A stretch of DNA of 38,156 nucleotides from positions 1 to 38,156 of the IMG/VR virus record IMGVR_UViG_3300036770_000748, one strand, 5' to 3'. The position numbers and the translations under genes are program-made. The notes beneath the pieces are model-generated. The model did no database searches. It saw only the letters and a program-made list of their open reading frames with translations, and had not been told where the DNA came from. Below, in pieces: positions 6,139 through 12,346 of this stretch. Position 1 is the stretch's first letter. Each line of letters starts with the position of its first letter. The DNA comes from a virus.

Positions 6139-8030
6139 GGCAGCACCCCCTTGCCTTCTACTCGGTCGCGGATCGCACAGCCCCATGCGTGGAGGATTCG
6201 GCCAGCACGATCAAAGTCCTCGTCAAGCCATGCCTCTCTGGCGCGGCCAATCGCCGCCTTAAGGTTGCCGTTGATTTTCTTTGCAAGCTTGCCAATCAAT
6301 TTGCCCGTGATCTCTTCTCCCGTTGATCGCGAAACGATTTTTGCGCCGTGGCTCGCAAGCCTGCCAACTTCAGATTCAAACGCTTGGGCGCGTTGCTCAA
6401 GTTGCGCCTGCGCGTCCATCTCAGTTGCGTGCTTGTTAGCTACGGCCAGATACGCCTGCTTGGCATATTCCATGTGCTCTTCATTGTTTTCCACGTCCCA
6501 TTGAGAGGCTGAGTCAACAACTCCAGAATTCATGTGCGAGACAAACTTCATGAAATGCTCCTTCATGTCGTCGGTGACCTCGGTCAACTCAGCATCTCGT
6601 CGAACTACAACTGACAGAAAGTCCTCCGGGGCAGGGCGAAACTCTCCTTCGGCTGGAGGCTGATCGTCGCCGCGCTCATCACAACTCGATCGAGAGCAAT
6701 CTCCATCGATCCAGTCAGTAAGGCTCAGCCCAACAAAGCCTTCGTCTTGCCCCAAGCCCGCAAGCTTCGCGTCCGACGGCACGTTGACGTTGCAATGCTG
6801 GTGCTTGTCTGCAAGCCCTGGAATAATGCGACTCCCGCGAAAAAGAAATTGCTTCAGCTGGTTCGCAGCGCCGTCAATGTTGGCGAGAGCTAGATCGACG
6901 ATCTCGCAAACCATTACCGAATCGCTTCCCTCGCCAACCTTCTGGACCTGGACAAGAACATCGAGTTCGGGATCCGATCCAGCTGCTGGAACAAACTTTT
7001 CAATGACTGACGAATTGACATCATCCGTCCGGCCAGACGGTCCGCTCCCAACCCAGTCAACACGCAGGCCAGGAGATACCTTTTGAATGACATCACAAAC
7101 GTGCTTAGCGTGCCTGCATGACATTGCACGCACCAACATCTGCAATGGCTTTCCGGCCTCTGCCCTTCGATTCTGAAGCCGCATCAAGGGCTCCAGAATC
7201 ATTGGGTGTATGTAACGGGTCGTGTAACGAAGTCCTACTCGCTCCTCAAAGTCACTCAACGATTCATTGTCCAGCTGCTGACGCAATTCATCTGTCGTGT
7301 ACTCGACCTGATTGCCATTTCCGGTTGTCGCTTTGACTGTGTAGTGATAGCGACGGAGCCAGAGCTTCTTGACAGCCTTTTGGTCAACGGCTTCTCTGTA
7401 GGTCACGACAAGATCGGGATCTCCAAAAATAGTTGCGTTCCCGTCCCGCGTTGGCGTTGCTGACATGGCAAGGCTGAATCGCACGTTGTCGCAAACTCGC
7501 TGAAGCGATTTCCCCCAGTCTTTTTCCTGTGCGTAATGGTGATACTCGTCGGCGGCCAGCATCCAATGATTGCCGTCGCCAATCAGGTCCAGCAGCGTGT
7601 CAGTCTGCTTTTTGTTTGTTGCGCTCACCATCTGGATAGTTACAACAAACACCTCGCACCTGTTAAACATCGACATGCGCACGGCCCTGGCGCTTTTGTC
7701 GAACTCCCAAACGCAGTCTCCTTTGATAGCAAGGCCAATGCGTCGGCATGTGCCAGGAAAGTCCCTGCGAAACTGCGAACGCTGCTGGTCGTTAGCAACG
7801 ACTACAAGCAGCCTATTTACCCTGCCGAACTGGCGAAGAATCATGTAGGCCAGTGCAATGCCAATCGTTTTCCCGTAGCCGCCAGGCCATCGCACGCAAA
7901 GCTTTAGCGCAGACTCTACGTGATCTAGCATCCATTCAATCAAGCGCGACTGGCCCGGGCGAGGCGTGAATCCGCTTTGGTTTTCACCGCGTGACAGGTT
8001 GCGCAGAGAAGCTGCAAATTGCTCAAACAT
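6126..8030 (-). CDS. SF2 DEAD/DEAH-box helicase (634 aa)
   Basis: ATP-dependent helicase or translocase. Walker A is WPGGYGKT (48-55), motif II is ADEYHHY with D161-E-Y-H164, motif III is MSATPT (189-194) and a motif VI-like QFLFRGSRI follows near residue 400. The last 200 residues are a helical accessory region ending EGKGVLPWLD with no known domain. It could remodel replication or recombination intermediates, like phage UvsW-type helicases, or belong to an accessory nuclease/helicase unit with the HNH gene it overlaps. The start has AGGAGG six bases upstream. Several stretches (for example 7561-7620, about 45% GC by my count) look AT-richer than the neighbours, possibly marking acquisition. 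Confidence 0.85.
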   Translation of the reverse strand: MFEQFAASLRNLSRGENQSGFTPRPGQSRLIEWMLDHVESALKLCVRWPGGYGKTIGIALAYMILRQFGRVNRLLVVVANDQQRSQFRRDFPGTCRRIGLAIKGDCVWEFDKSARAVRMSMFNRCEVFVVTIQMVSATNKKQTDTLLDLIGDGNHWMLAADEYHHYAQEKDWGKSLQRVCDNVRFSLAMSATPTRDGNATIFGDPDLVVTYREAVDQKAVKKLWLRRYHYTVKATTGNGNQVEYTTDELRQQLDNESLSDFEERVGLRYTTRYIHPMILEPLMRLQNRRAEAGKPLQMLVRAMSCRHAKHVCDVIQKVSPGLRVDWVGSGPSGRTDDVNSSVIEKFVPAAGSDPELDVLVQVQKVGEGSDSVMVCEIVDLALANIDGAANQLKQFLFRGSRIIPGLADKHQHCNVNVPSDAKLAGLGQDEGFVGLSLTDWIDGDCSRSSCDERGDDQPPAEGEFRPAPEDFLSVVVRRDAELTEVTDDMKEHFMKFVSHMNSGVVDSASQWDVENNEEHMEYAKQAYLAVANKHATEMDAQAQLEQRAQAFESEVGRLASHGAKIVSRSTGEEITGKLIGKLAKKINGNLKAAIGRAREAWLDEDFDRAGRILHAWGCAIRDRVEGKGVLPWLD

Positions 8031-8164
8031 GTTTCGCCTCCTATGGCGTAAAGGATGATGTGGTCTGCCGGATCACTGACGGAAAGTTGCTTGTTACATG
8101 CGGCACAGAGGCCGGATTGCTTGACGAAGAGGTATGCCTTTTGTTCATCGCTCGCTAACCTCAC
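7940..8164 (-). CDS. Small HNH endonuclease (74 aa)
   Basis: Starts at a GTG overlapping the upstream stop (GTGA), with GGAGG five bases before it. The zinc and catalytic elements are LCAACNK, then DPADHIILYAIGGE, then LLCATCHAVK: two Cys pairs framing a DH...I/N-type core, as in minimal HNH nucleases. It overlaps the helicase start by 91 bases, an unusually long overlap, yet both genes have strong ribosome-binding sites. It may be a homing or accessory nuclease, or work with the helicase. A much longer open frame running upstream to 8515 is rejected as a start because it lies within the previous gene. Confidence 0.75.
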   Translation of the reverse strand: MRLASDEQKAYLFVKQSGLCAACNKQLSVSDPADHIILYAIGGETCLSNLQLLCATCHAVKTKADSRLARASRA

Positions 8165-8484
8165 TTCACCCTCCAAACATCCGCCTTCCGCCCTGATGCG
8201 GTCTTCCGCGTGCCGCTCGTGACGATCAGACCGCGCCTCGCAAGTTCGCCGCGTCGTGGCCGCTGGGTACTCGGGTTCATGCCAAGCCGACGTTGCATCT
8301 CCTCGTCCGTGAGTCCTTCGGGCGTTGCCTGAAGCAGCTCGAGGACCTTCCGCTGCATGGCGTTCAGCGTCTGCGGCGTCAGCGAGTCGGCAGCCGCCGC
8401 CGATGTCATTGAGCCGTTGACGCTCGGGGCGCGCTGCGTAAACAGCGGCAGCACAGTCTCGGCAGGTGGGTAGTAGTCGCTCAT
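8161..8484 (-). CDS. Winged-helix DNA-binding protein (107 aa)
   Basis: After about 35 polar, disordered residues comes a winged helix: LNAMQRKVLELLQATPEGLT, then DEEMQRRLGMNPSTQRPRRG and ELARRGLIVTSG with a beta wing RKTASGRKADVWRV. This fits MarR/replication-type wHTH domains that read duplex DNA. The start codon lies in the 18-base element shared with the LexA-like gene at 4441..4686. The 173-base stretch upstream (8485-8657) holds no gene that I can support. Likely regulator or origin-binding factor; the target is not predictable. Confidence 0.72.
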   Translation of the reverse strand: MSDYYPPAETVLPLFTQRAPSVNGSMTSAAAADSLTPQTLNAMQRKVLELLQATPEGLTDEEMQRRLGMNPSTQRPRRGELARRGLIVTSGTRKTASGRKADVWRVK

Positions 8485-8498
8485 GGGAATCCTTTCCG
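8481..8498 (-). promoter_or_regulatory. Shared translation-initiation element, copy 2
   Basis: Identical over 18 bases to 4683..4700, covering Shine-Dalgarno AAAGGA, spacer and start codon of the winged-helix gene 8161..8484. Bases outside the 18 diverge immediately on both sides. Confidence 0.6.
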
Positions 8499-8657
8499 TG
8501 TATTTGCGGCGTCACGTGCCGCTGCCGGTCACGCCTTGGCGTAGGAGGTGTGCCTTGCGTGACTGCCAGCGTTGGTCCGCACTGGGCTGGCGTTACGGGC
8601 GAATGTGGCCGGATGATTGGCAGCCACTACGGCGATCGCGTGCCGGGCGAAATGCTC

Positions 8658-8918
8658 CTATCCGTCGCTCATTGGTCCAGGTTTGCCGCCCGGTCTGCAT
8701 CCGATGTACTCGCCTGTTTGCTCTTTCTGTCTCAGCTCTGGTTGGTTCTCCCGCACCCATGCCTGCAAGAGCCGGGCATACTGAATCGCCTCTACGAGAC
8801 ACCGCGAGCCAGCGTCCCGAGGTTGCGAGGCGATGTATTCGAGCCGCCCGACCACGATGTCGATCGCACCGCCAACGCCGATCACGCTCTGCTCGCCGGA
8901 CTTGATTAGCCAGTTCAT
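8658..8918 (-). CDS. Hypothetical protein (86 aa)
   Basis: Begins MNWLIKSGEQSVIGVGGAID with a mildly hydrophobic N-terminus, continues with a helical middle (CLVEAIQYARLLQAWVRENQPEL) and ends in a polar, glycine-rich tail. No recognisable motif. The ATG overlaps the preceding stop (ATGA), so it is coupled to the gene downstream of RecT and probably expressed with recombination functions. Confidence 0.62.
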   Translation of the reverse strand: MNWLIKSGEQSVIGVGGAIDIVVGRLEYIASQPRDAGSRCLVEAIQYARLLQAWVRENQPELRQKEQTGEYIGCRPGGKPGPMSDG

Positions 8919-9187
8919 GCCGTCACCTCCGCTGGTGCGTCGGCTTCCGCCCGGACCCGCGCAGCCTGGTCGAGAAGCCGGTGCCCCAACTGCTCGATGC
9001 GGTCAGCCGCCGCACGCACGGCGTCGGCACGGCTCTCGTGCCAGCCTTCAGCCGGGAAGATCCCGTGCTTCAAATGCACGTGAGGCTCGCCGTCCACCGT
9101 GCGGGCCTCGCCAAACGACACCCACCATCCGAGACCATCAGCGCGAATCCACGAGTCGTTGACTTCCGCGTGATAGAGCTTGCTCAT
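8915..9187 (-). CDS. Hypothetical protein (90 aa)
   Basis: An N-terminal beta-rich part (MSKLYHAEVNDSWIRADGLG then WWVSFGEARTV) is followed by a helical, alanine/arginine-rich C-terminus (RADAVRAAADRIEQLGHRLLDQAARVRAEAD). No family recognised. The start overlaps the RecT stop by four bases (ATGA). It might assist single-strand annealing, by position only. Confidence 0.65.
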   Translation of the reverse strand: MSKLYHAEVNDSWIRADGLGWWVSFGEARTVDGEPHVHLKHGIFPAEGWHESRADAVRAAADRIEQLGHRLLDQAARVRAEADAPAEVTA

Positions 9188-9849
9188 GCCGTCACCTCCT
9201 CGCCCTCGTAGGCGTCACCGTGTTCGACGGTCTCCGCTTCCACGACCTGCGGTGCTGCTATCCTGTGCAGCTGGTGTCGCGTCTGCTGGACGTTCACAGC
9301 GACGTTGACGCTCGGACGCATCCGATCCGCTTCGTCAGGGTCCACGATTCCAGAGAACCCGAAGGCGTAGCGAATCGCCTGAATCGCGGCCTTGTGACGA
9401 AGCATGCGAGCCGGCCATTTCTTCCAAGGCTCCGTGCCTTGGCGACACTCGGCGAGATACTCCGTGACCTCGACAGGGTGCGCCCGATCCTTTCGATGCA
9501 CCTGCGCGGTGATCGCCACCAACTGCCCGTCATCGCTAAGACGATCGACAAACGTGATGCCGTCATACGCAGCGTGGTTGTTCGCCATCGTCATCCAACC
9601 GTCGATGCCGACGATTGGCTGAATGCCGCCGCCACGAGTCGGGAAAGCGTAGATTTCCTTTGTGACCGGGTTCAGACCGTACTCGTTGGCCACCAGCAGA
9701 AACGCAGCGAACTGTTCCTTCGTCGCCTTGTCGCAGCCGCACGTTGACCGCACGGTCGCCTCGAACGCTGCTGGCTCCATGCCAAACTTCGTCGCCATCG
9801 AAAGCAGGATGCTCTTGCGATCCTGCGTGGTTGCAATCTGCGATGTCAT
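9184..9849 (-). CDS. recT: RecT-family single-strand annealing recombinase
   Basis: Binds single-stranded DNA and anneals complementary strands in phage recombination. The conserved RecT core is clear: FAAFLLVANEYGLNPVTKEI then YAFPTRGGGIQPIVGIDGWM, then ARMLRHKAAIQAIRYAFGFSG. At 221 residues it is somewhat shorter than E. coli RecT. The start at 9849 has AAAGGAA six bases upstream. RecT proteins usually accompany a 5'-3' exonuclease (RecE, lambda Exo or YqaJ); none was recognised here. It is the first large gene after the early promoters. Confidence 0.92.
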   Translation of the reverse strand: MTSQIATTQDRKSILLSMATKFGMEPAAFEATVRSTCGCDKATKEQFAAFLLVANEYGLNPVTKEIYAFPTRGGGIQPIVGIDGWMTMANNHAAYDGITFVDRLSDDGQLVAITAQVHRKDRAHPVEVTEYLAECRQGTEPWKKWPARMLRHKAAIQAIRYAFGFSGIVDPDEADRMRPSVNVAVNVQQTRHQLHRIAAPQVVEAETVEHGDAYEGEEVTA

Positions 9850-9921
9850 GCCGAGTTCCTTTCGTTGTGAAAATGCCCGCTTTGCGTCCTGCTCCACGGG
9901 TAGTCGTTGCGTCCTTGCCAC

Positions 9922-9936
9922 CGGGGCTCCGCCCCG
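9922..9936. other. Short GC hairpin in the recT leader
   Basis: CGGGGC-TCC-GCCCCG, a perfect six-base-pair stem with a three-base loop, lies in the 133-base space between the genes at 9983..10273 and 9184..9849. There is no T-run after it in either direction, so it is more likely an mRNA-stabilising or attenuating hairpin than a classical terminator. Confidence 0.35.
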
Positions 9937-9982
9937 CTCCTTCCGCCTGACGGCTCCACCGCCAGCCGGTCCTTTCCGAAGT

Positions 9983-10273
9983 TCAGAAAATCAGTACGTC
10001 TCGGTTCAGCACGGCAAAATGCTGGCGACCTCGCCCAGGCACGTGGGCTGCGATGTGGTACTGACTTAGCTCGCCGTCATCGACCAGCACATCTATGATC
10101 GTGCCGATCAGTTCGCCGTGATCGGCGTGGCGAAACTTCACTCGCTCGCCAACATGCCACGTCGTGACGAGGTGGCCGCTGTCGTCGAGCGTCGTGGTGC
10201 CGTGGCTCGGCGTGCCATACGTTTCCGTCATGCCTTCGACTGCTGCTGCGTATTCAGCGTGATGTGCGTCCAT
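9983..10273 (-). CDS. Hypothetical early protein (96 aa)
   Basis: Reads MDAHHAEYAAAVEGMTETYG and continues into a beta-rich core (HLVTTWHVGERVKFRHADHGELIGTIIDVLVDD...YHIAAHVPGRGRQHFAVLNRDVLIF) that resembles a small SH3-like or KOW-like barrel. I recognise no exact family. The ATG has AAAGGA six bases upstream. It is the first gene after two tandem promoter candidates (10323-10350 and 10408-10435) and precedes recT, so it is probably the leading gene of the early operon. Confidence 0.65.
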   Translation of the reverse strand: MDAHHAEYAAAVEGMTETYGTPSHGTTTLDDSGHLVTTWHVGERVKFRHADHGELIGTIIDVLVDDGELSQYHIAAHVPGRGRQHFAVLNRDVLIF

Positions 10274-10322
10274 CGTGTGTCCTTTCGTGAGTGAACAGGC
10301 GTTCAATGCTCGCAGGTGGGGC

Positions 10323-10350
10323 AGTGTACGTCCGTGTAGGGGTATGTCAA
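10323..10350 (-). promoter_or_regulatory. Promoter candidate P4 (early operon)
   Basis: On the minus strand: -35 TTGACA (10350-10345), a 16-base spacer, -10 TACACT (10328-10323). The -35 matches the sigma-70 consensus exactly and the -10 matches four of six. The start of the 9983..10273 gene lies about 50 bases downstream. Unlike P1-P3, the spacer lacks the GTTCC..TCGG operator. Confidence 0.55.
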
Positions 10351-10375
10351 CGGGCCAGAAAAAGTTTTGCGGAAC

Positions 10376-10393
10376 GGTTCCGTTTTCGGAATC
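10376..10393. promoter_or_regulatory. Operator-like site between P3 and P4
   Basis: GGTTCCGTTTTCGGAATC contains the perfect inverted repeat TTCCG-TTTT-CGGAA. It matches the GTTCC...TCGG element found in the spacers of P1-P3 but is oriented on the plus strand and is not placed inside a good promoter. GGAACGGTTCC, a second palindrome, overlaps its left edge (10371-10381). Probable extra binding site for the same regulator. Confidence 0.5.
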
Positions 10394-10407
10394 AGTTGCG
10401 TGTGCGA

Positions 10408-10435
10408 GTTGTACCGAAATCGGAACCAGTGTCAA
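10408..10435 (-). promoter_or_regulatory. Promoter candidate P3 with embedded operator
   Basis: Minus strand: -35 TTGACA (10435-10430), 16-base spacer CTGGTTCCGATTTCGG, -10 TACAAC (10413-10408). The spacer is filled by the GGTTCCGATTTCGG element, so a bound regulator would cover the polymerase site directly. It begins at the stop codon of the 46-residue gene and would drive the early operon together with P4. Confidence 0.6.
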
Positions 10436-10572
10436 CCAAGGATGCCTCCGAGCGTCAGCACAAGCGTGATCCAATCGTGGACCAACCGTGCCAGCCTAGA
10501 GTCGGTGCCGAGTTCCTGTCCGAGCCTGACTAGCACCATCGCTCTCATGAGTTTGTTCCATCGAAGATTCAT
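10432..10572 (-). CDS. Micro-protein with C-terminal membrane helix (46 aa)
   Basis: Reads MNLRWNKLMRAMVLVRLGQE, then LARLVHDWITLVLTLGGILG, a basic N-terminus with a hydrophobic C-terminal helix (tail-anchored topology). Its Shine-Dalgarno, AAGGAGGG seven bases before the ATG, is among the best in the window. It sits between P2 and P3 in the lysogeny/early control region. No family recognised. An exclusion, immunity or host-takeover peptide would fit the position, but that is inference. Confidence 0.65.
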   Translation of the reverse strand: MNLRWNKLMRAMVLVRLGQELGTDSRLARLVHDWITLVLTLGGILG

Positions 10573-10655
10573 CGTCGTGCCCTCCTTGGCGTGAAAAAGA
10601 TTGCCACCCGTTTCGCAGCTGGTCGGCAGGCCGGGTGGCCCCACCCATTGTTCGA

Positions 10656-10820
10656 TCAGCCACCCGCGTCTCGCGGGCAATCCCAAATCACGTTGCAGTC
10701 AATCCAACGCTGCATCGCGCCGATCGACCAGAAGCCAGGAGCACCGGCAACTCCGATAATGCAAAACCGTCCGTCGATCTCGTGGTACTTCACGCCCTTG
10801 TAGTTTCCAGTGCCAAGCAT
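10656..10820 (-). CDS. Small hypothetical early protein (54 aa)
   Basis: Reads MLGTGNYKGVKYHEIDGRFC, then IIGVAGAPGFWSIGAMQRWI and DCNVIWDCPRDAGG. AGGAG precedes the ATG by six bases, and the stop of an 11-codon upstream frame overlaps that ribosome-binding site. Aromatic-rich with three cysteines; composition looks coding, not random. The 3' end contains the hairpin CCCGCG-AGA-CGCGGG (10663-10677). No family is recognised. Downstream of promoter P2, it is likely under the same control as the excisionase-like gene. Confidence 0.62.
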   Translation of the reverse strand: MLGTGNYKGVKYHEIDGRFCIIGVAGAPGFWSIGAMQRWIDCNVIWDCPRDAGG

Positions 10821-10829
10821 GTTCATCTC

Positions 10830-10865
10830 CTAGTTAGCGTCTCGCGGCTCACCCGTCCGCGTCAT
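10830..10865 (-). CDS. Possible leaderless 11-residue leader peptide
   Basis: MTRTGEPRDAN, starting at an ATG six bases after the -10 box of P2 and therefore at the predicted transcription start. Its TAG is part of the TAGGAG Shine-Dalgarno of the next gene. Translation of this frame would directly affect ribosome access to the 54-residue gene. No protein-level evidence is available, so the call rests on geometry only. Confidence 0.35.
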   Translation of the reverse strand: MTRTGEPRDAN

Positions 10866-10871
10866 GCCCCA

Positions 10872-10899
10872 ATGATACCGATATCGGAACCATTGGCAA
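10872..10899 (-). promoter_or_regulatory. Promoter candidate P2 with embedded operator
   Basis: Minus strand: -35 TTGCCA (10899-10894), 16-base spacer ATGGTTCCGATATCGG, -10 TATCAT (10877-10872), then TGGGGCATG. The spacer contains the perfect palindrome CCGATATCGG. The layout, spacer length and the downstream TTGGGGCATG are shared with P1. CCAATG and CATTGG half-sites also flank the element symmetrically. Confidence 0.62.
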
Positions 10900-10931
10900 G
10901 GGGAGTTCAGAAAAAATCTTTTGGGCGTTTT

Positions 10932-10949
10932 CCCCGCAGAAAAGCGGGG
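10932..10949. terminator. Terminator-like hairpin after the excisionase-like gene
   Basis: CCCCGC-AGAAAA-GCGGGG, a six-base-pair GC stem with a six-base loop, starts two bases after the stop of the gene at 10952..11191. On the minus strand the tract AAAACGCCCAAAAGATTTTTT follows, so the T-run is displaced by about 15 bases. It probably separates the excisionase-like transcript from P2, but is not a textbook intrinsic terminator. Confidence 0.42.
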
Positions 10950-10951
10950 GA

Positions 10952-11191
10952 TTAGCCAGCCTTGAACTGTTCCGCCTTTGGCTTGTGGCGGCCTTTGCCC
11001 TTGGCGACCTGGGCCTTCAGCCGCTTCACGTCGGCCTCGGACACAAAATAGCTGCCGCCGACCGTCTCGGAGGCTAGTTTCCCCTCAAGAGCCAGCCGCC
11101 GCATGTACCGCATCGAGCAGCCGTAGAGCTTGGCTGCGTCGTGACAGGACAGCATTTTCCGCCCGGTATCGTCTTTCATCAGCGCGATCAT
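10952..11191 (-). CDS. Excisionase-like MerR-type HTH protein (79 aa)
   Basis: The core KMLSCHDAAKLYGCSMRYMR, then RLALEGKLASETVGGSYFVS and EADVKRLK is the HTH_17/excisionase fold: HTH, a short wing with V(G)GSYFV, and a terminal helix. The tail is basic (KGKGRHKPKAEQFKAG). Divergent from the adjacent integrase, as expected for an Xis-type directionality factor or small lysogeny regulator. The ATG lies six bases after the -10 box of P1, so the message may be leaderless. An alternative start at residue 5 has no Shine-Dalgarno either. Confidence 0.78.
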   Translation of the reverse strand: MIALMKDDTGRKMLSCHDAAKLYGCSMRYMRRLALEGKLASETVGGSYFVSEADVKRLKAQVAKGKGRHKPKAEQFKAG

Positions 11192-11197
11192 GCCCCA

Positions 11198-11225
11198 ATA
11201 GTACCGATTGGGGAACGGCAGTCAA
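11198..11225 (-). promoter_or_regulatory. Promoter candidate P1 with embedded operator variant
   Basis: Minus strand: -35 TTGACT (11225-11220), 16-base spacer GCCGTTCCCCAATCGG, -10 TACTAT (11203-11198), then TGGGGC and the ATG of the excisionase-like gene. The spacer carries GTTCCCCAATCGG, one base away from the GTTCCG..TCGG form. CCCCAAT...ATTGGGG forms an inverted repeat across the -10 box (11193-11213). Confidence 0.62.
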
Positions 11226-11307
11226 ACCGCCGCCACCCGTCTTTTGCCTATCTTCCCACGCCCGCCGTATCATTTAGCGGTTGCGGGTACGAGCGGAGGG
11301 CACGGGA

Positions 11308-11321
11308 GTCCCGGACGGGAC
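11308..11321. promoter_or_regulatory. Palindrome upstream of the integrase
   Basis: GTCCCG-GA-CGGGAC is a perfect 14-base palindrome about 55 bases before the integrase ATG, in the 184-base divergent region. It may be an operator for integrase expression or an arm-type recombinase site. No clear integrase promoter or attachment core could be assigned in this region. Confidence 0.35.
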
Positions 11322-11375
11322 CATTGATCGCTTGTACAGTATGTGGCAAAATCGGTCAGCACAGGAGAACCGGCG

Positions 11376-12284
11376 ATGACACTAAGGGAACTGTTGGCGG
11401 CATACGAAGTTTTGCACGGGCTCAAGGCCCGCACAATCGAGCTTATCGGCCAGACGATCGACAGGCTTGCGGATTTCCTAGGACGGGAGCCCACGCTCGA
11501 TGATCTCGACGATATGGTGATCGCCCGATTCTCTCGCTGGAGGGCGCAGACGCCCCTCAGAGGGCGAATCCCGGCCCCGGCGACCGTCCGCAAGGATCTG
11601 AGCCATATCACCGCCATATGGAACCACGCAGCCCGTAAACGCATGAAGCGGTCGACGGGCGAACTTCTTGAGTTCCCAAGCCTCCCGAGGGGTCTGGTGA
11701 AGGTTCCGCATAGGGCACCGAAGGGGTACACGATCGAGGAGATCGCCGCGATGCTGGAGGCGTCGAAAAACCGACTGAGCCGGATCGGCCCGATGCCGGG
11801 CTGGGTGTTCTGGCCTACCCTCATCCTCGCGGCATGGGAAACGGGGGCTCGGATCGGCTCGCTGCTGGGTGTCCAGTGGCAGGATCTATCTGCCGAGTCG
11901 GTGTATTTCCGACCGGAGAACTACAAAGGCGGGTTGAAGAGCATCACTAGGCCGATCTCGCCGGAACTGTCCGCCCAGTTGGAGCCACACCGGAAAGAGC
12001 CGACAGACCTTGTCTGGCCGTGGACTGACTACCGCAGGAAAAACTCGATCTTCCAGGCGTTACGCATGATCTGCCACGAAGCCGACGTGACGCCTCGGGG
12101 CTTCCACGCGATCAGAAAAGCCGCTGGCTCATATGTGGCAGCCGCAGGTGGCGAGTCGGCTGCACAGCAATTCCTTGCCCATGAGAACGCTCGCACGACC
12201 AGAGCCCACTACCTCGACCCTTCGATCGTGAAAGAGCGTAGCGGGCTGGAGTTCCTGCCGAAGCTGCCGACGAAGCCACGCTGA
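11376..12284 (+). CDS. int: Tyrosine recombinase (phage integrase)
   Basis: Site-specific recombinase for integration and excision, and the only plus-strand gene. The N-terminal SAM-like core-binding domain (about residues 1-110) is followed by the catalytic domain: ETGARIGSLLGVQW (R159), GGLKS (K188), HAIRKAAGSY (H244, R247), LAHENARTTRAHYLDP (H269, nucleophile Y279). All catalytic residues are present in the 302-residue form. I start at the ATG (11376) because AGGAG lies eight bases upstream; a GTG 33 bases earlier would add 11 residues. It is divergent from the excisionase-like gene and convergent with the late operon. This makes the phage temperate, or recently so. Confidence 0.93.
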   Translation: MTLRELLAAYEVLHGLKARTIELIGQTIDRLADFLGREPTLDDLDDMVIARFSRWRAQTPLRGRIPAPATVRKDLSHITAIWNHAARKRMKRSTGELLEFPSLPRGLVKVPHRAPKGYTIEEIAAMLEASKNRLSRIGPMPGWVFWPTLILAAWETGARIGSLLGVQWQDLSAESVYFRPENYKGGLKSITRPISPELSAQLEPHRKEPTDLVWPWTDYRRKNSIFQALRMICHEADVTPRGFHAIRKAAGSYVAAAGGESAAQQFLAHENARTTRAHYLDPSIVKERSGLEFLPKLPTKPR

Positions 12285-12296
12285 CCGGCTAGCGGG

Positions 12297-12331
12297 GGCG
12301 GCGCGGGTGAAAGGTGAAGCCCCGCGCCGCC
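12297..12331. terminator. GC-rich hairpin between convergent operons
   Basis: GGCGGCGCGGG (12297-12307) pairs perfectly with CCCGCGCCGCC (12321-12331) across a 13-base loop. It lies 13 bases after the integrase stop and 15 bases after the end of the convergent gene 12347..12547, so it can serve both strands. There is no T-run on either side, so termination would depend on the stable 11-bp stem or on another factor. Confidence 0.62.
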
Positions 12332-12346
12332 GCACCCGCCGCCGGA

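Noticed and set aside
7940-8515. 191-residue reading of the HNH gene starting at 8515
   Set aside because: The upstream part lies out of frame inside the winged-helix gene and is arginine-rich shadow sequence; the GTG at 8164 has a good ribosome-binding site and starts at the domain edge.
11192-11375. attP core or tRNA-like sequence next to the integrase
   Set aside because: GC-rich palindromes are present but no T-loop motif or tRNA 3' end could be matched, and without a host attachment site the core cannot be assigned.
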